Below are positions 18,576 through 27,626 of a stretch of 64,000 nucleotides of DNA, one piece after another (position 1 is the stretch's first letter; the number at the start of each line of letters is the position of its first letter). The notes beneath the pieces are model-generated. The model was not told the origin of the DNA. It was given only the letters and a program-made list of their open reading frames with translations, and made no database searches. The DNA comes from Planctomycetes bacterium UBA7888 (GTDB lineage Bacteria > Planctomycetota > UBA1135): assembly GCA_002500505.1 (NCBI GenBank), contig DLRM01000011.1, forward strand, positions 1 through 64,000, in the 5' to 3' direction. The position numbers were made by a program, and so were the translations under genes.

Positions 18576-19352
18576 GTGGCCCTTCGCGACCTCGCTTTTC
18601 CCCCATCAAACTGGATTCATTCGGTCGAGGTCATTGATTCCTGCCCAAGCACTTCGGATGTATTGCGCGAACGGTTGAAATCTGATTTGTGTGACTCAAA
18701 CCTAGGAAAAGTACTTGTGGCCCGAAACCAGACACAGGGCCGTGGACGCGAAACGCGCGATTGGTGGACCGGACCCCCCGATTCAAATATCGCTCTAACC
18801 GCTTGTCTTTCGCCTCCCGAGCCTCCGCTTGTCGCCGGGCTGCTCGCTGCTTGCGCGATGGCCAAAGTGGGCGAAGAGTATTCGAACTGCAAGTCTGCTC
18901 TGAAATGGCCCAACGATGTGCTATTGAAAAATGACGCGGGGGAATGGGCCAAGTTTTGTGGGATTCTTTCGGAACTTATCGCCGGACAACCCAATCGTTT
19001 GTTGGTTGGAGTAGGCGCCAACATCCTCCAGGCACCCCCAAGTGATGTCGCTCCTTATCCCACAACTTGTGTGGGATCCGATGTGGACTTAGGAGCTTTT
19101 TTGCAATCCTTCCTGGAGGAATGGGAAAAATCGTGGGCGCTTTACCAAGGCCACGGCCCAAAGGCTCTCGAAAAGGAGTTTTTTACCCGCCTGACAGCAT
19201 GGGCACCAAAAGGAATTCGAATCCCCGAAGAACCTGACCTTCCTACGGGTAGGCTGTTAGAATTCTCGGTTTCCAAGGGCCTTTCCTGGGGCAAAGCGGA
19301 CAACTCCATAACCCGCCCCCTCGGTCTTCTCCCCTCCTTGGAAGCCCTCTAA
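18576..19352 (+). CDS. birA: Biotin-[acetyl-CoA-carboxylase] ligase
   Basis: A 258-residue enzyme that attaches biotin to carboxylase carrier domains. It has SCPSTSDVLR, the biotinyl-AMP loop TQGRGRETRDWW, ALKWPNDVLL and VGVGANI. There is no N-terminal helix-turn-helix, so it is a class I ligase, not the DNA-binding regulator form. GTG 18576 starts 9 bases after the sigma gene. Confidence 0.92.
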   Translation: MALRDLAFPPSNWIHSVEVIDSCPSTSDVLRERLKSDLCDSNLGKVLVARNQTQGRGRETRDWWTGPPDSNIALTACLSPPEPPLVAGLLAACAMAKVGEEYSNCKSALKWPNDVLLKNDAGEWAKFCGILSELIAGQPNRLLVGVGANILQAPPSDVAPYPTTCVGSDVDLGAFLQSFLEEWEKSWALYQGHGPKALEKEFFTRLTAWAPKGIRIPEEPDLPTGRLLEFSVSKGLSWGKADNSITRPLGLLPSLEAL

Positions 19353-19357
19353 AACCC

Positions 19358-20083
19358 ATGGAACGATTCAACGGACGACACGACAATCAACTTCGCGAGG
19401 TACGCTTCACGAGAAACTTTACGGATAACGCAGAAGGTTCTGTGTTGGTGGAGTGCGGTCGCACCCGCGTTCTCTGCACTGTGAGCGCGATTCCCAAAGT
19501 CCCTATGTTCCAAAAGAACAAGGGCGAAGGATGGCTTACTGCAGAGTACGCCATGCTTCCTGGCTCGGTGGAAGGTCGCAAACATCGCGAGTTCCAAAAA
19601 CGCGACGGACGCTCCGTTGAAATTCAGAGGCTCATCGGTCGGGCTCTTCGCGCAGTTATTGACCTTTCCGCCTTTCCTGAACACACGCTTCATGTGGACT
19701 GCGATGTATTGCAAGCTGATGGAGGAACTCGATGTGCAAGCATTTCGGGTGCAGCTGTTGCTCTTCACGATGCGCTTCAAGTGTTGAGCGGTCGCGGGAA
19801 ACTTCGCCACTGGCCAATGCAGGATTGGCCCGCTGCTGTCTCCGTGGGAATTGTGGCCGGCCGTGAAGTTTTAGACTTGGACTACGGCGAAGATTTTGAA
19901 GCGGATGTGGATATGAACATCGTGGCCACAGCAAGTGGAAAAATAATTGAAGTTCAAGGAACTGCTGAAGGCGATCCTTTTGAGCGTGAAGCATTAAATC
20001 GCTTGATCGATTTAGGCGTTGACGGGGTAATCGAACTAACTCAACTTCAAAAGACCGCCGTTGAGGACGGGGCCACCGTTTGA
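19358..20083 (+). CDS. rph: Ribonuclease PH
   Basis: A 241-residue phosphorolytic 3'-5' exoribonuclease for tRNA 3'-end trimming. Diagnostic stretches: GSVLVECGRTRVLCT, WLTAEYAMLPGS, RSVEIQRLIGRALRAV, and DADVDMNIV-like EADVDMNIV. Full length. Its TGA stop overlaps the TTG start of the phosphoesterase gene. Confidence 0.96.
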   Translation: MERFNGRHDNQLREVRFTRNFTDNAEGSVLVECGRTRVLCTVSAIPKVPMFQKNKGEGWLTAEYAMLPGSVEGRKHREFQKRDGRSVEIQRLIGRALRAVIDLSAFPEHTLHVDCDVLQADGGTRCASISGAAVALHDALQVLSGRGKLRHWPMQDWPAAVSVGIVAGREVLDLDYGEDFEADVDMNIVATASGKIIEVQGTAEGDPFEREALNRLIDLGVDGVIELTQLQKTAVEDGATV

Positions 20084-21195
20084 AAAAGCGGTACATCTTC
20101 GGGCTTGTAGCGGCTTTGCTGCTGATTCACGGGCTGGATCAAGGCCTGCGCTTCCCCCCTCTTCAGTTCGATCCTGCACCAATTATTTTGGAAGCAGAGG
20201 TGGACGGACTTCAGATTCTCGCCGAAGGGGCTTATTTGCGGAGAGATACGGAAAACTTGGTGCTGCGGACTTTCGTTCCTGAGCCCCGAATTGAATTCCG
20301 TGCAAAGGAAGCTTGGGCAGGAAATGTTTTATTGGAGAACATTCACCCAGATGCGCATTTCGAATCCAACCCTTTTTTAATTTTCCGAGGCGGGCTGACT
20401 TCTCAAATCGAAATCCAGCTTCCCGCTGGCGAATCGGCAATACTTCAACTCCATTTCCCTGAAGGGGAAAGTTCCCGATTTGCCGTGATTGGCGATAGCG
20501 GCGGGCGCGGCGAGGCGGCTTGGGGATTTACTCGCGCCGCAGAGCTAGGGGCAGAATTCGTTCTGCACTTGGGTGACATTTCTTACTCCTCGGCCGATTA
20601 CCCAGCCGCCACTCATGTTTGGAATGAATCACCGATTCCGATTTACACAGCGATTGGGAACCACGACTTTCGTGGGTTTGGAGAATCTCCGATTCAATTT
20701 TTCCAGGAGCACTTTGGCCCCCTCAATAGTACTTTTAAGCTAAACGGTGCCTGGTTTTTGAACCTTGACACCGCTGCCGACACGGTTCCAGCTTGGGGTG
20801 GCGAACGTGGGAAAACCCTGGAACAATTCGCCCGCCTTCGGGGAAAAGAAACTGGACCACTCTTTGTTTGGACTCACCGCCCTTTGGCGGATCCACGAGT
20901 TCAAACCGGAGAGCGAACTCTCGAAAATGCGCATGCCCTTAACCGAACGCACGAGGCCGACTGGTTGAGAAATCAGCTCCTGGAACTAAAGACTACTGCT
21001 CTCTTCGCAGGGCACATTCACCACAGTTTTGATTTTGATGACCACGGCCTACGAACCCTCATTGCGGGCGAAGGCCTTGCTGCCAATGGAGAGAGCGCCC
21101 AAATCCTCCTTGGCGAGTGGTCCCCCACTGCTCCCCCTCGACTTTGGTTTGAACCCCTCAACATGCCGGAAACTGCTCACGGCTCTCAGGAATAA
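20080..21195 (+). CDS. Membrane-anchored or secreted metallophosphoesterase
   Basis: A 371-residue protein starting at TTG 20080, translationally coupled to rph. An N-terminal hydrophobic segment (YIFGLVAALLLIHGL) suggests a signal anchor. A beta-rich N-terminal domain is followed by a calcineurin-type phosphoesterase: VIGDSGGRG, VLHLGDISYSS, AIGNHDFRG, WTHRPLAD and FAGHIHHSFD supply the metal ligands. The pattern resembles purple acid phosphatase-like proteins. Substrate unknown. Confidence 0.88.
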   Translation: MKKRYIFGLVAALLLIHGLDQGLRFPPLQFDPAPIILEAEVDGLQILAEGAYLRRDTENLVLRTFVPEPRIEFRAKEAWAGNVLLENIHPDAHFESNPFLIFRGGLTSQIEIQLPAGESAILQLHFPEGESSRFAVIGDSGGRGEAAWGFTRAAELGAEFVLHLGDISYSSADYPAATHVWNESPIPIYTAIGNHDFRGFGESPIQFFQEHFGPLNSTFKLNGAWFLNLDTAADTVPAWGGERGKTLEQFARLRGKETGPLFVWTHRPLADPRVQTGERTLENAHALNRTHEADWLRNQLLELKTTALFAGHIHHSFDFDDHGLRTLIAGEGLAANGESAQILLGEWSPTAPPRLWFEPLNMPETAHGSQE

Positions 21196-21197
21196 TC

Positions 21198-21839
21198 TTG
21201 GCCCAAAAACTCCTTCTTGCGAGCGGCAACGCTAAAAAACTTGCCGAATTGCGTTCAATGTGCGCTGACCTTCCCCTGGAAATCCTTTCACCTGAGAATT
21301 TGCCAAACGGCCTCCCTGAAGTCGATGAAGACCAAGACAACTTCCTGGACAATGCCACGAAAAAGGCGTTCTCCGCCGCAAAAGCCGCGCGGGAACAGAT
21401 TGGGGAAGGGATTTGGGCTCTTGCCGATGACTCCGGCCTCTGTGTAGAAGCCTTGGACGGGGCGCCCGGAATTCACTCCGCCCGCTTCGCAGGCCTTCCG
21501 GAAAGCGACTCGCGTGAACTTCGCGATGCCGCCAACAACACCCTTCTCTTAAACAAACTAGATAGCTTTCCTCCTGGACAACGGGGTGCAGCTTTTTGGT
21601 GTGTTTTGGCCGTTGCCCGCGAGGATGAATTGCTTTTTGCCGTGGAAGGATCTGTCCAAGGCCGAATATTGGAAAAGCCAAGCGGCGAAGACGGCTTCGG
21701 ATATGACCCGCTCTTTTATCATGAACTATCAGGGCGCAGCTTTGCCCACCTTTCAAGCAAGGAAAAGGCCGCCGTCAGCCACCGTGGCCAAGCCATTGCC
21801 AGGCTTCGTCAAGTCCTCGAACACGCCCTCTCCTCCTAA
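21198..21839 (+). CDS. rdgB: XTP/dITP pyrophosphatase (HAM1 family)
   Basis: A 213-residue house-cleaning nucleotide pyrophosphatase. LLASGNAKKLAEL, LADDSGLCVEALDGAPGIHSARFAG, and GEDGFGYDPLFYH with later SHRGQAIARL are family signatures. It starts at TTG two bases after the preceding stop. Confidence 0.94.
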   Translation: MAQKLLLASGNAKKLAELRSMCADLPLEILSPENLPNGLPEVDEDQDNFLDNATKKAFSAAKAAREQIGEGIWALADDSGLCVEALDGAPGIHSARFAGLPESDSRELRDAANNTLLLNKLDSFPPGQRGAAFWCVLAVAREDELLFAVEGSVQGRILEKPSGEDGFGYDPLFYHELSGRSFAHLSSKEKAAVSHRGQAIARLRQVLEHALSS

Positions 21840-21844
21840 CCAGT

Positions 21845-23653
21845 ATGCCTCAACCCATTCCTCCGGAACGCATCCGGAACTTCTCAATCATCGCCCACAT
21901 TGACCATGGAAAGTCAACGTTGGCCGATCGTTTCCTGGAGATGACGGGTGCAGTAGAGAAACGGAAGTCCAGCGAACAAATGCTGGACTCGATGGAACTT
22001 GAGAGGGAACGCGGCATCACCATCAAAGCGGCAGCGGTTGCTTTGAAGGCTGAGCTGGATGGCGAAGAGTACTTGCTCAACTTGATTGACACTCCTGGGC
22101 ACGTTGACTTTTCTTATGAAGTTGAAAAGTCTTTGCAGGCTTGTGAAGGGGCCCTTCTTTTGATTGATGCCGCGCAAGGCATTCAAGCGCAAACCGTAGC
22201 TAACGCCATGCTCGCCATGGATCAGGACATGGAAGTGGTTCCTGTGTTCAACAAGGTGGACCTTCCACACGCCCGCCCTGAGGAAATCGGCGAAGAAATG
22301 GAACATGTCCTTCTTTTAGAAAAAGAAACTGCCATTCACTGCTCCGCCAAAACGGGCAGTGGCCTGGAAGGCGTACTGCGCGCCATTGTTGAACGAATCC
22401 CGCCTCCTGAGGGCGACGGAGAGAAACCTCTCCGAGCCCTGATTTTTGACGCCAAATATGATGAATACCGCGGGGTCGTGGTTTACTTGCGGATGGTGGA
22501 TGGGCATATCCACAAGGGAGACATGGTCCACATGATTGGCGGGGATGCAGACTACGAAGTCTTGGAACTCGGAAAGTTCACTCCAAAACCTGTGCCCCAG
22601 AATAGCTTAGGCCCTGGTGAAGTTGGGTATCTCATCTCGAACATCAAGCAGCTGGAAGATGTTCGAGTAGGTGACACTGTCACCATACAAAAAGGTGAAC
22701 GCGCTGGCGCTTTGGAGGGCTATCGCGAACCCCAGCCAATGGTTTGGTGCGGTATTTACCCCACCAACTCAGGGGACTTCGAAAACCTTCGGGCGGCTCT
22801 TGCCACTTTGAAACTCAATGATTCCAGCATCATTTTTGAGCCAGAGTCTTCAGACGCTTTGGGTTTTGGTTTCCGTTGTGGTTTCTTGGGCCTATTGCAC
22901 ATGGAAATCGTGCAAGAGCGACTCGAACGCGAATCAGGAATTGATATTGTCCAAACCGCTCCTACCGTTCCTTATGAGGTCATCATGAACGATGGGGAGT
23001 CTGTAGTCATTCACTCCCCCGGCGACTTGCCAGACCCCATGCAGTTCACCGAGTTAAGGGAACCCAAGGTTGTCACGCATATTTTGGTACCGACTGAGTC
23101 CATTGGCGCCGTCATGAAGCTATGTTCCGATCGCAGAGGCACCTTCATGCGACAAGAACATTTATCCACATCCAGAGTCATGCTCACATGGGAACTCCCT
23201 CTTTCGGAAATCATCTTCGATTTTTACGACCGCCTTAAATCCGGGACAAAGGGATATGGCACGATGAATTACGAAGAGCCTGTGTTCGAGGCTAGTCAGC
23301 TTGTTCGAATTCGGTTCCTGATTTCGAATACCGAGGCAGATGCTCTCTCCATCATTTGCCATCAAGATACCGCTGAACGCCGAGGGCGGGCAGTTTTACG
23401 GAAATTGCGCAAGGAAATCCCTCGCCATCAATTTGAGGTGGCCCTTCAGGCTGCGATTGGGGGCAAAATTATCGCTCGGGAGTCCATTCGAGCTTTGGCC
23501 AAGAATGTGACCGCCAAATGCTACGGTGGAGACGTAAGCAGAAAGAGGAAGCTCCTCCAGAAGCAAAAAGAGGGGAAAAAGCGGATGAAGTCCATCGGAA
23601 ATGTGGAAGTTCCGCAAAAGGCCTTCCTCGCAGTTCTCTCTCAGGACGAGTAA
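21845..23653 (+). CDS. lepA: Elongation factor 4 (LepA)
   Basis: A 602-residue translational GTPase. G1 is in IAHIDHGKSTLADR, G2/G3 in ERERGITIKA and DTPGHVDF, G4 in FNKVDL, and the LepA-specific C-terminal domain contains ALAKNVTAKCYGGDVSRKRK. Length and architecture are standard. Confidence 0.97.
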   Translation: MPQPIPPERIRNFSIIAHIDHGKSTLADRFLEMTGAVEKRKSSEQMLDSMELERERGITIKAAAVALKAELDGEEYLLNLIDTPGHVDFSYEVEKSLQACEGALLLIDAAQGIQAQTVANAMLAMDQDMEVVPVFNKVDLPHARPEEIGEEMEHVLLLEKETAIHCSAKTGSGLEGVLRAIVERIPPPEGDGEKPLRALIFDAKYDEYRGVVVYLRMVDGHIHKGDMVHMIGGDADYEVLELGKFTPKPVPQNSLGPGEVGYLISNIKQLEDVRVGDTVTIQKGERAGALEGYREPQPMVWCGIYPTNSGDFENLRAALATLKLNDSSIIFEPESSDALGFGFRCGFLGLLHMEIVQERLERESGIDIVQTAPTVPYEVIMNDGESVVIHSPGDLPDPMQFTELREPKVVTHILVPTESIGAVMKLCSDRRGTFMRQEHLSTSRVMLTWELPLSEIIFDFYDRLKSGTKGYGTMNYEEPVFEASQLVRIRFLISNTEADALSIICHQDTAERRGRAVLRKLRKEIPRHQFEVALQAAIGGKIIARESIRALAKNVTAKCYGGDVSRKRKLLQKQKEGKKRMKSIGNVEVPQKAFLAVLSQDE

Positions 23654-23670
23654 ACTCTCCTGGCCTCAAC

Positions 23671-25083
23671 ATGGCCAAAAAAGAAAAATCAAAGCACCCC
23701 TTCCGCGACTCGATTGAAGTTGTGATTTTCGCCATTGTGATGGCTTTAGGGCTCAAGGTCTTTGCTGTCGAGGCATATCAAATCCCAACTGGCTCCATGA
23801 TGCCGACCTTGATGGGTACGCAGCTCATTGACCCCGACCGCCAAATTCCAAATGGGAGTGTGCATGACCGCGTCTTAGTAGACAAAATTTCTTGGTGGCT
23901 TCGGGATCCCAAGCGTTGGGAAGTGGTTGTGTTCCGCTACCCACTTTTGGCGCACCAAAACTATGTAAAACGTATGGTCGGAATGCCCAGCGAGGATTTG
24001 GCGATTTTGAATGGAGATATCTGGACGCGAAAGGACGCCTCTGAAAATTACACCATTGAAAGGAAACCCGAAGACCTCCAGAACACTCTTTGGAAATCTT
24101 GTTGGCCGATTCCTGGTTCAGACGCAAAGCGCTGGATGGGTTGGGAGACTGCAAACCAAACTCCTGGAAAAGATGGATTGCTGAAACTGCAAGGACGGCG
24201 CTCAATTCAAAGCACGAAGATTTTTCACGATGATTATCGCAATGGCTTCCCGGACTCCATCTTCTGGCGCATCCCCGTCACTGGGGCAGGTGTTCGCTCG
24301 CGAAATGTTGTTTCAGATTTGAAATTGGAAACCACTTTTGTTCCCGATGACTCTGCCGGCCCCCTGGAAATCCGAATGGATGCGGGGCCGTTCCCAATTC
24401 GGCTGCGGCTGGAACCCGGTCAAAGCCCAAGCATCACTCTTCATTCTCCTGATGGGGAGGTTCACACAGGTGATTTCCAACACGAAGCTGGGAAGGGTGT
24501 CGAAGTTTCAATCGCCTTCTGGGATCACCGCATTAGTGTTTTGGTTCAGTCAGAAGGCAGTAACTGGGCTTTGACCAAAAACCTGCGACTAGATGCTCAA
24601 CAAGCGACAATGAATCGGATTCGCTTCACCGCACAAAATGGCGGGTGGAGCGCTTTCCCGCCGAAAGTTTTCCGTGACATTCATTATTTACCCCCTCTCC
24701 GTGGTGGTGGCGCCCCTTATTTCACAATTCCTGAAGGGCAATACTTCATGATGGGCGACAACACCCAAAATTCACACGATAGTCGTGACTGGGAGGCAAG
24801 GGAATTGGAGTTAGACCCACCGGTTGACGGCCGACTTGCCTTGCGCGGAGATAATTTTCAAAGTGGAACCGATCCCAACTTTGACAACCCTCGATGGGAC
24901 ATGGGACGCAAAGTGATGACTTTCCGAGATTCCACTGGCGAACAATTTTCCGTACCTCGAGAGTCAATCGCAAATGATCAGCGTATCCACTCTCCCTTTG
25001 TTCCCCGAGATCATCTCATGGGCCGAGCTCTTGCCGTCTTTATGCCCTTATGGCCCACTCTCCGATTTGGCTTTGTACGATGA
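23671..25083 (+). CDS. lepB: Signal peptidase I with large insert
   Basis: A 470-residue type I signal peptidase. After one N-terminal membrane segment (residues 16-33), catalytic Ser42 is in IPTGSMMPTL, Lys100 in NYVKRMVGMPSE, and MGDNTQNSHDSR lies near residue 361. Between Lys100 and MGDN about 220 residues are inserted, including a beta-rich segment, making it far longer than the usual 200-330 residues. The gene begins 17 bases after lepA, and its TGA overlaps the lptB ATG. The upstream frame is open but is the lepA 3' end. Confidence 0.93.
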   Translation: MAKKEKSKHPFRDSIEVVIFAIVMALGLKVFAVEAYQIPTGSMMPTLMGTQLIDPDRQIPNGSVHDRVLVDKISWWLRDPKRWEVVVFRYPLLAHQNYVKRMVGMPSEDLAILNGDIWTRKDASENYTIERKPEDLQNTLWKSCWPIPGSDAKRWMGWETANQTPGKDGLLKLQGRRSIQSTKIFHDDYRNGFPDSIFWRIPVTGAGVRSRNVVSDLKLETTFVPDDSAGPLEIRMDAGPFPIRLRLEPGQSPSITLHSPDGEVHTGDFQHEAGKGVEVSIAFWDHRISVLVQSEGSNWALTKNLRLDAQQATMNRIRFTAQNGGWSAFPPKVFRDIHYLPPLRGGGAPYFTIPEGQYFMMGDNTQNSHDSRDWEARELELDPPVDGRLALRGDNFQSGTDPNFDNPRWDMGRKVMTFRDSTGEQFSVPRESIANDQRIHSPFVPRDHLMGRALAVFMPLWPTLRFGFVR

Positions 25084-25832
25084 ATGAACTTTCTCCCACA
25101 TACGACGCGGACCTCCTGAAAACCGAAGCCCTGGATAAGTCTTACAAGGGGCGAAAGGTAGTTGACGGTGTCGCGATTGAAGTCCACGAAGGCGAGTTCG
25201 TGGGCTTGCTCGGTCCAAACGGCGCAGGAAAAACGACCACCTTCCGGATGTGCATGGGAATGGAATGCCCTGATGCAGGGAAAATTTTCCTGCGTGGGCA
25301 TGAAGTGACAACCCTGCCAATTTATAAAAGAGCAAAGTTAGGTCTTGGGTACCTGGCCCAAGAAGCTTCTGTTTTTCGCCGCCTTTCGGTGGAAGACAAT
25401 TTGCTTGGTATTTTGGAACTGACTCGACTTCAAAAGACGGATAGGGAAAGGCGGTGTGAAGAGTTGCTGGTTGAGTTTGGCCTGGGCCATATCCGCAAGA
25501 GCATGGGCGAGGTCCTATCTGGTGGAGAACGGCGACGCTTAGAGATTGCTCGCGCACTCGCCACCGAACCCAGCATCCTCCTTTTGGACGAGCCCTTTTC
25601 GGGGGTAGACCCTGTTGCAGTCGAGGAAATCCAAGGAATCCTTAAAAGCTTAAAAGGCAAAGGTATCGCAATCCTTCTCACCGATCACAATGTCCGGGAA
25701 ACTCTCCATATCACCGACCGTGCCTACATTTTGGCTGAGGGAAAAGTACTTGCGGAAGGGACCCCTGAGAAGCTGGTTGAAAACGAGCAGGTGCGCAAGG
25801 TCTATCTGGGCTCGCGGTTTGAGCTTACTTAG
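25080..25832 (+). CDS. lptB: LPS export ABC transporter ATP-binding protein
   Basis: A 250-residue ABC ATPase. Walker A GPNGAGKTTTF, signature LSGGERRR, Walker B ILLLDEPFSGVDPVAVEEIQ and the Q-loop stretch YLAQEASVFRRLSVEDN are typical of LptB. ATG 25080 overlaps the lepB stop. The membrane partners LptF/G are not in the window. Its presence supports an LPS-bearing outer membrane. Confidence 0.93.
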   Translation: MNELSPTYDADLLKTEALDKSYKGRKVVDGVAIEVHEGEFVGLLGPNGAGKTTTFRMCMGMECPDAGKIFLRGHEVTTLPIYKRAKLGLGYLAQEASVFRRLSVEDNLLGILELTRLQKTDRERRCEELLVEFGLGHIRKSMGEVLSGGERRRLEIARALATEPSILLLDEPFSGVDPVAVEEIQGILKSLKGKGIAILLTDHNVRETLHITDRAYILAEGKVLAEGTPEKLVENEQVRKVYLGSRFELT

Positions 25833-25928
25833 GGGATTTGCCCTAATCCACCGAGCTCTCTTTGCTCCCCCCATAGCCCAGCTCTGGCGGCCTCGCTAAA
25901 CTACTGCCCCTCTAACCAGGATAGACCC

Positions 25929-26684
25929 TTGGAAAGCATCGTTTTTGTCAAAAGAGTGCCCTCAACAACGACCCGAGTGAAGGTCGGCGGCGAGGGGAAG
26001 TCCATCGACCCTACTGGGGTCGAATTCATCCTCAACCCCTACGACGAGTTCGCCGTTGAAGAGGCCCTAAAACAGAAAGAGGCCGCTGGTGCGGGCTCGG
26101 TTTCCGCAGTTAGCTTCGGAACTTCGGACTCGCAGAAAGAGCTTCGAACTGTTCTTGCGATGGGAGCTGATTCTGCAACTCTCCTCCAGTCCGTTGAGGC
26201 ATCCAATGCGGATGGCATGACTACTGCTCGAGCGCTCGCTGCGGCTGTTGAAGGTAAGAATTTTGACTTGCTTTTGTTTGGCAAGCAGGCGGTAGACCGC
26301 GACCAACATGGAGTTGGTCCTGCGGTCGCAACTCTTCTCGGCATACCTTGCATCACAGAAGTAGTGAAGATGGATGTCGCCGACGGAAAAGTCACTTGCC
26401 AGCGAGAAGTTGAAGGTGGGGTAGAAACTGTCGAAGCGCCACTCCCCTGCGCTATCACCTGCCAAAAGGGGCTCAATGAGCCTCGATACGCAAGTCTGAA
26501 AGGCATTATGCAGGCTAAGAAAAAGCCTATGGATATTGTGGAAGTGGACGCCGGCTCCCCCGCAGTTGAGGTTCTTGGCATGGAGCTTCCAGCCCCCCGC
26601 AAAGCTGGCCGCATTATCGGTAAAGGCGCCGACGCTGTCCCGGAGCTTGTCGAAGCTCTTCGTAACGAGGCCAAAGTTCTTTAG
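25929..26684 (+). CDS. etfB: Electron transfer flavoprotein beta subunit
   Basis: A 251-residue EtfB (FixA). ILNPYDEFAVEEAL, LFGKQAVDRDQHGVGPAVATLLGIP and CQKGLNEPRYASLKGIMQAKKKP are conserved; the last is the recognition-loop region. It starts at TTG 25929 and ends 6 bases before etfA. The pair passes electrons from dehydrogenases to the quinone pool. Confidence 0.95.
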   Translation: MESIVFVKRVPSTTTRVKVGGEGKSIDPTGVEFILNPYDEFAVEEALKQKEAAGAGSVSAVSFGTSDSQKELRTVLAMGADSATLLQSVEASNADGMTTARALAAAVEGKNFDLLLFGKQAVDRDQHGVGPAVATLLGIPCITEVVKMDVADGKVTCQREVEGGVETVEAPLPCAITCQKGLNEPRYASLKGIMQAKKKPMDIVEVDAGSPAVEVLGMELPAPRKAGRIIGKGADAVPELVEALRNEAKVL

Positions 26685-26690
26685 AAGCTC

Positions 26691-27626
26691 ATGATGACCA
26701 ACATCCTTGTCGTTTTAGAAACTCGCGATGGCGCCTTGCGCCCCGCATCATTGGAAGCCGTCGGCGCAGCACATGCCGCCGCCAATGGTGGGACCGTAAC
26801 TGCGCTTGCAACCGAACAAGCCGAGCTCGACGCCGCTGTTTTAGGCTCTGCTGGAGCTGATTGCGTTCTGATTTCAGATGTTGCAACGCATTCCCCTGAT
26901 GGCGCCGCGGCAACCGCCGTGCGCGTTGCCAAAGAACGCGATGCCAATGCGGTTTTCCTGAGTGCGACCGTGCGTGGCCGCGACCTCACAGGCCGCATTG
27001 CCGCCGCTTTGGGTACTGGTTTTGCTGCTGATTGCACTGCAATGGAGGCTACCGAAAGCGGCCTGAGCTTCACGCGCCCTGTTTTTGGAAGCAAAGCCCT
27101 CCTTCATGTTCGCGTAAACGGGCCCGTTGCTGTGGCTTCTCTTCGCGGAAACCACTTTGCGCCTGCAGGCCGCGACACCAACGCTGAATTAGAAAGTTGT
27201 GCAGCCGAATCAAGTCAAGCACAAGTCCTTAGTGTTGCCGCAAAATCTGGTGAGCGACCCGATGTTTCAGAAGCCAATCGCATTGTGGCTGGAGGACGGG
27301 GAATGGGCGATGCCGCAAACTGGAGCATGCTCGAAGCTATCGCCGACAAACTTGATGGCGCCGCTTTGGGTGCTTCTCGCGCAGTAGTGGATTCGGGCTG
27401 GCGCCCTCACGGTGAACAAGTTGGGCAAACGGGAAAAACAGTTTCCCCCGAACTCTACATTGCTTGTGGCATTAGTGGTGCAATCCAACACCTCGCCGGG
27501 ATGTCTTCTTCAAAGTGCATCGTTGCCATCAACAAAGATGCCGAAGCGCCAATCTTCCAACATGCCACTTACGGCATTGTGGGTAAAGTCGAGGAAGTGC
27601 TCCCCGCTCTAGCGGACGCGCTCTAG
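26691..27626 (+). CDS. etfA: Electron transfer flavoprotein alpha subunit
   Basis: A 311-residue EtfA (FixB). The C-terminal FAD domain has IVAGGRGMGD, YIACGISGAIQHLAGM and VAINKDAEAPIF. Two ATG codons are adjacent at 26691/26694. It overlaps the convergent methyltransferase/kinase-like gene by 4 bases. Confidence 0.95.
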   Translation: MMTNILVVLETRDGALRPASLEAVGAAHAAANGGTVTALATEQAELDAAVLGSAGADCVLISDVATHSPDGAAATAVRVAKERDANAVFLSATVRGRDLTGRIAAALGTGFAADCTAMEATESGLSFTRPVFGSKALLHVRVNGPVAVASLRGNHFAPAGRDTNAELESCAAESSQAQVLSVAAKSGERPDVSEANRIVAGGRGMGDAANWSMLEAIADKLDGAALGASRAVVDSGWRPHGEQVGQTGKTVSPELYIACGISGAIQHLAGMSSSKCIVAINKDAEAPIFQHATYGIVGKVEEVLPALADAL

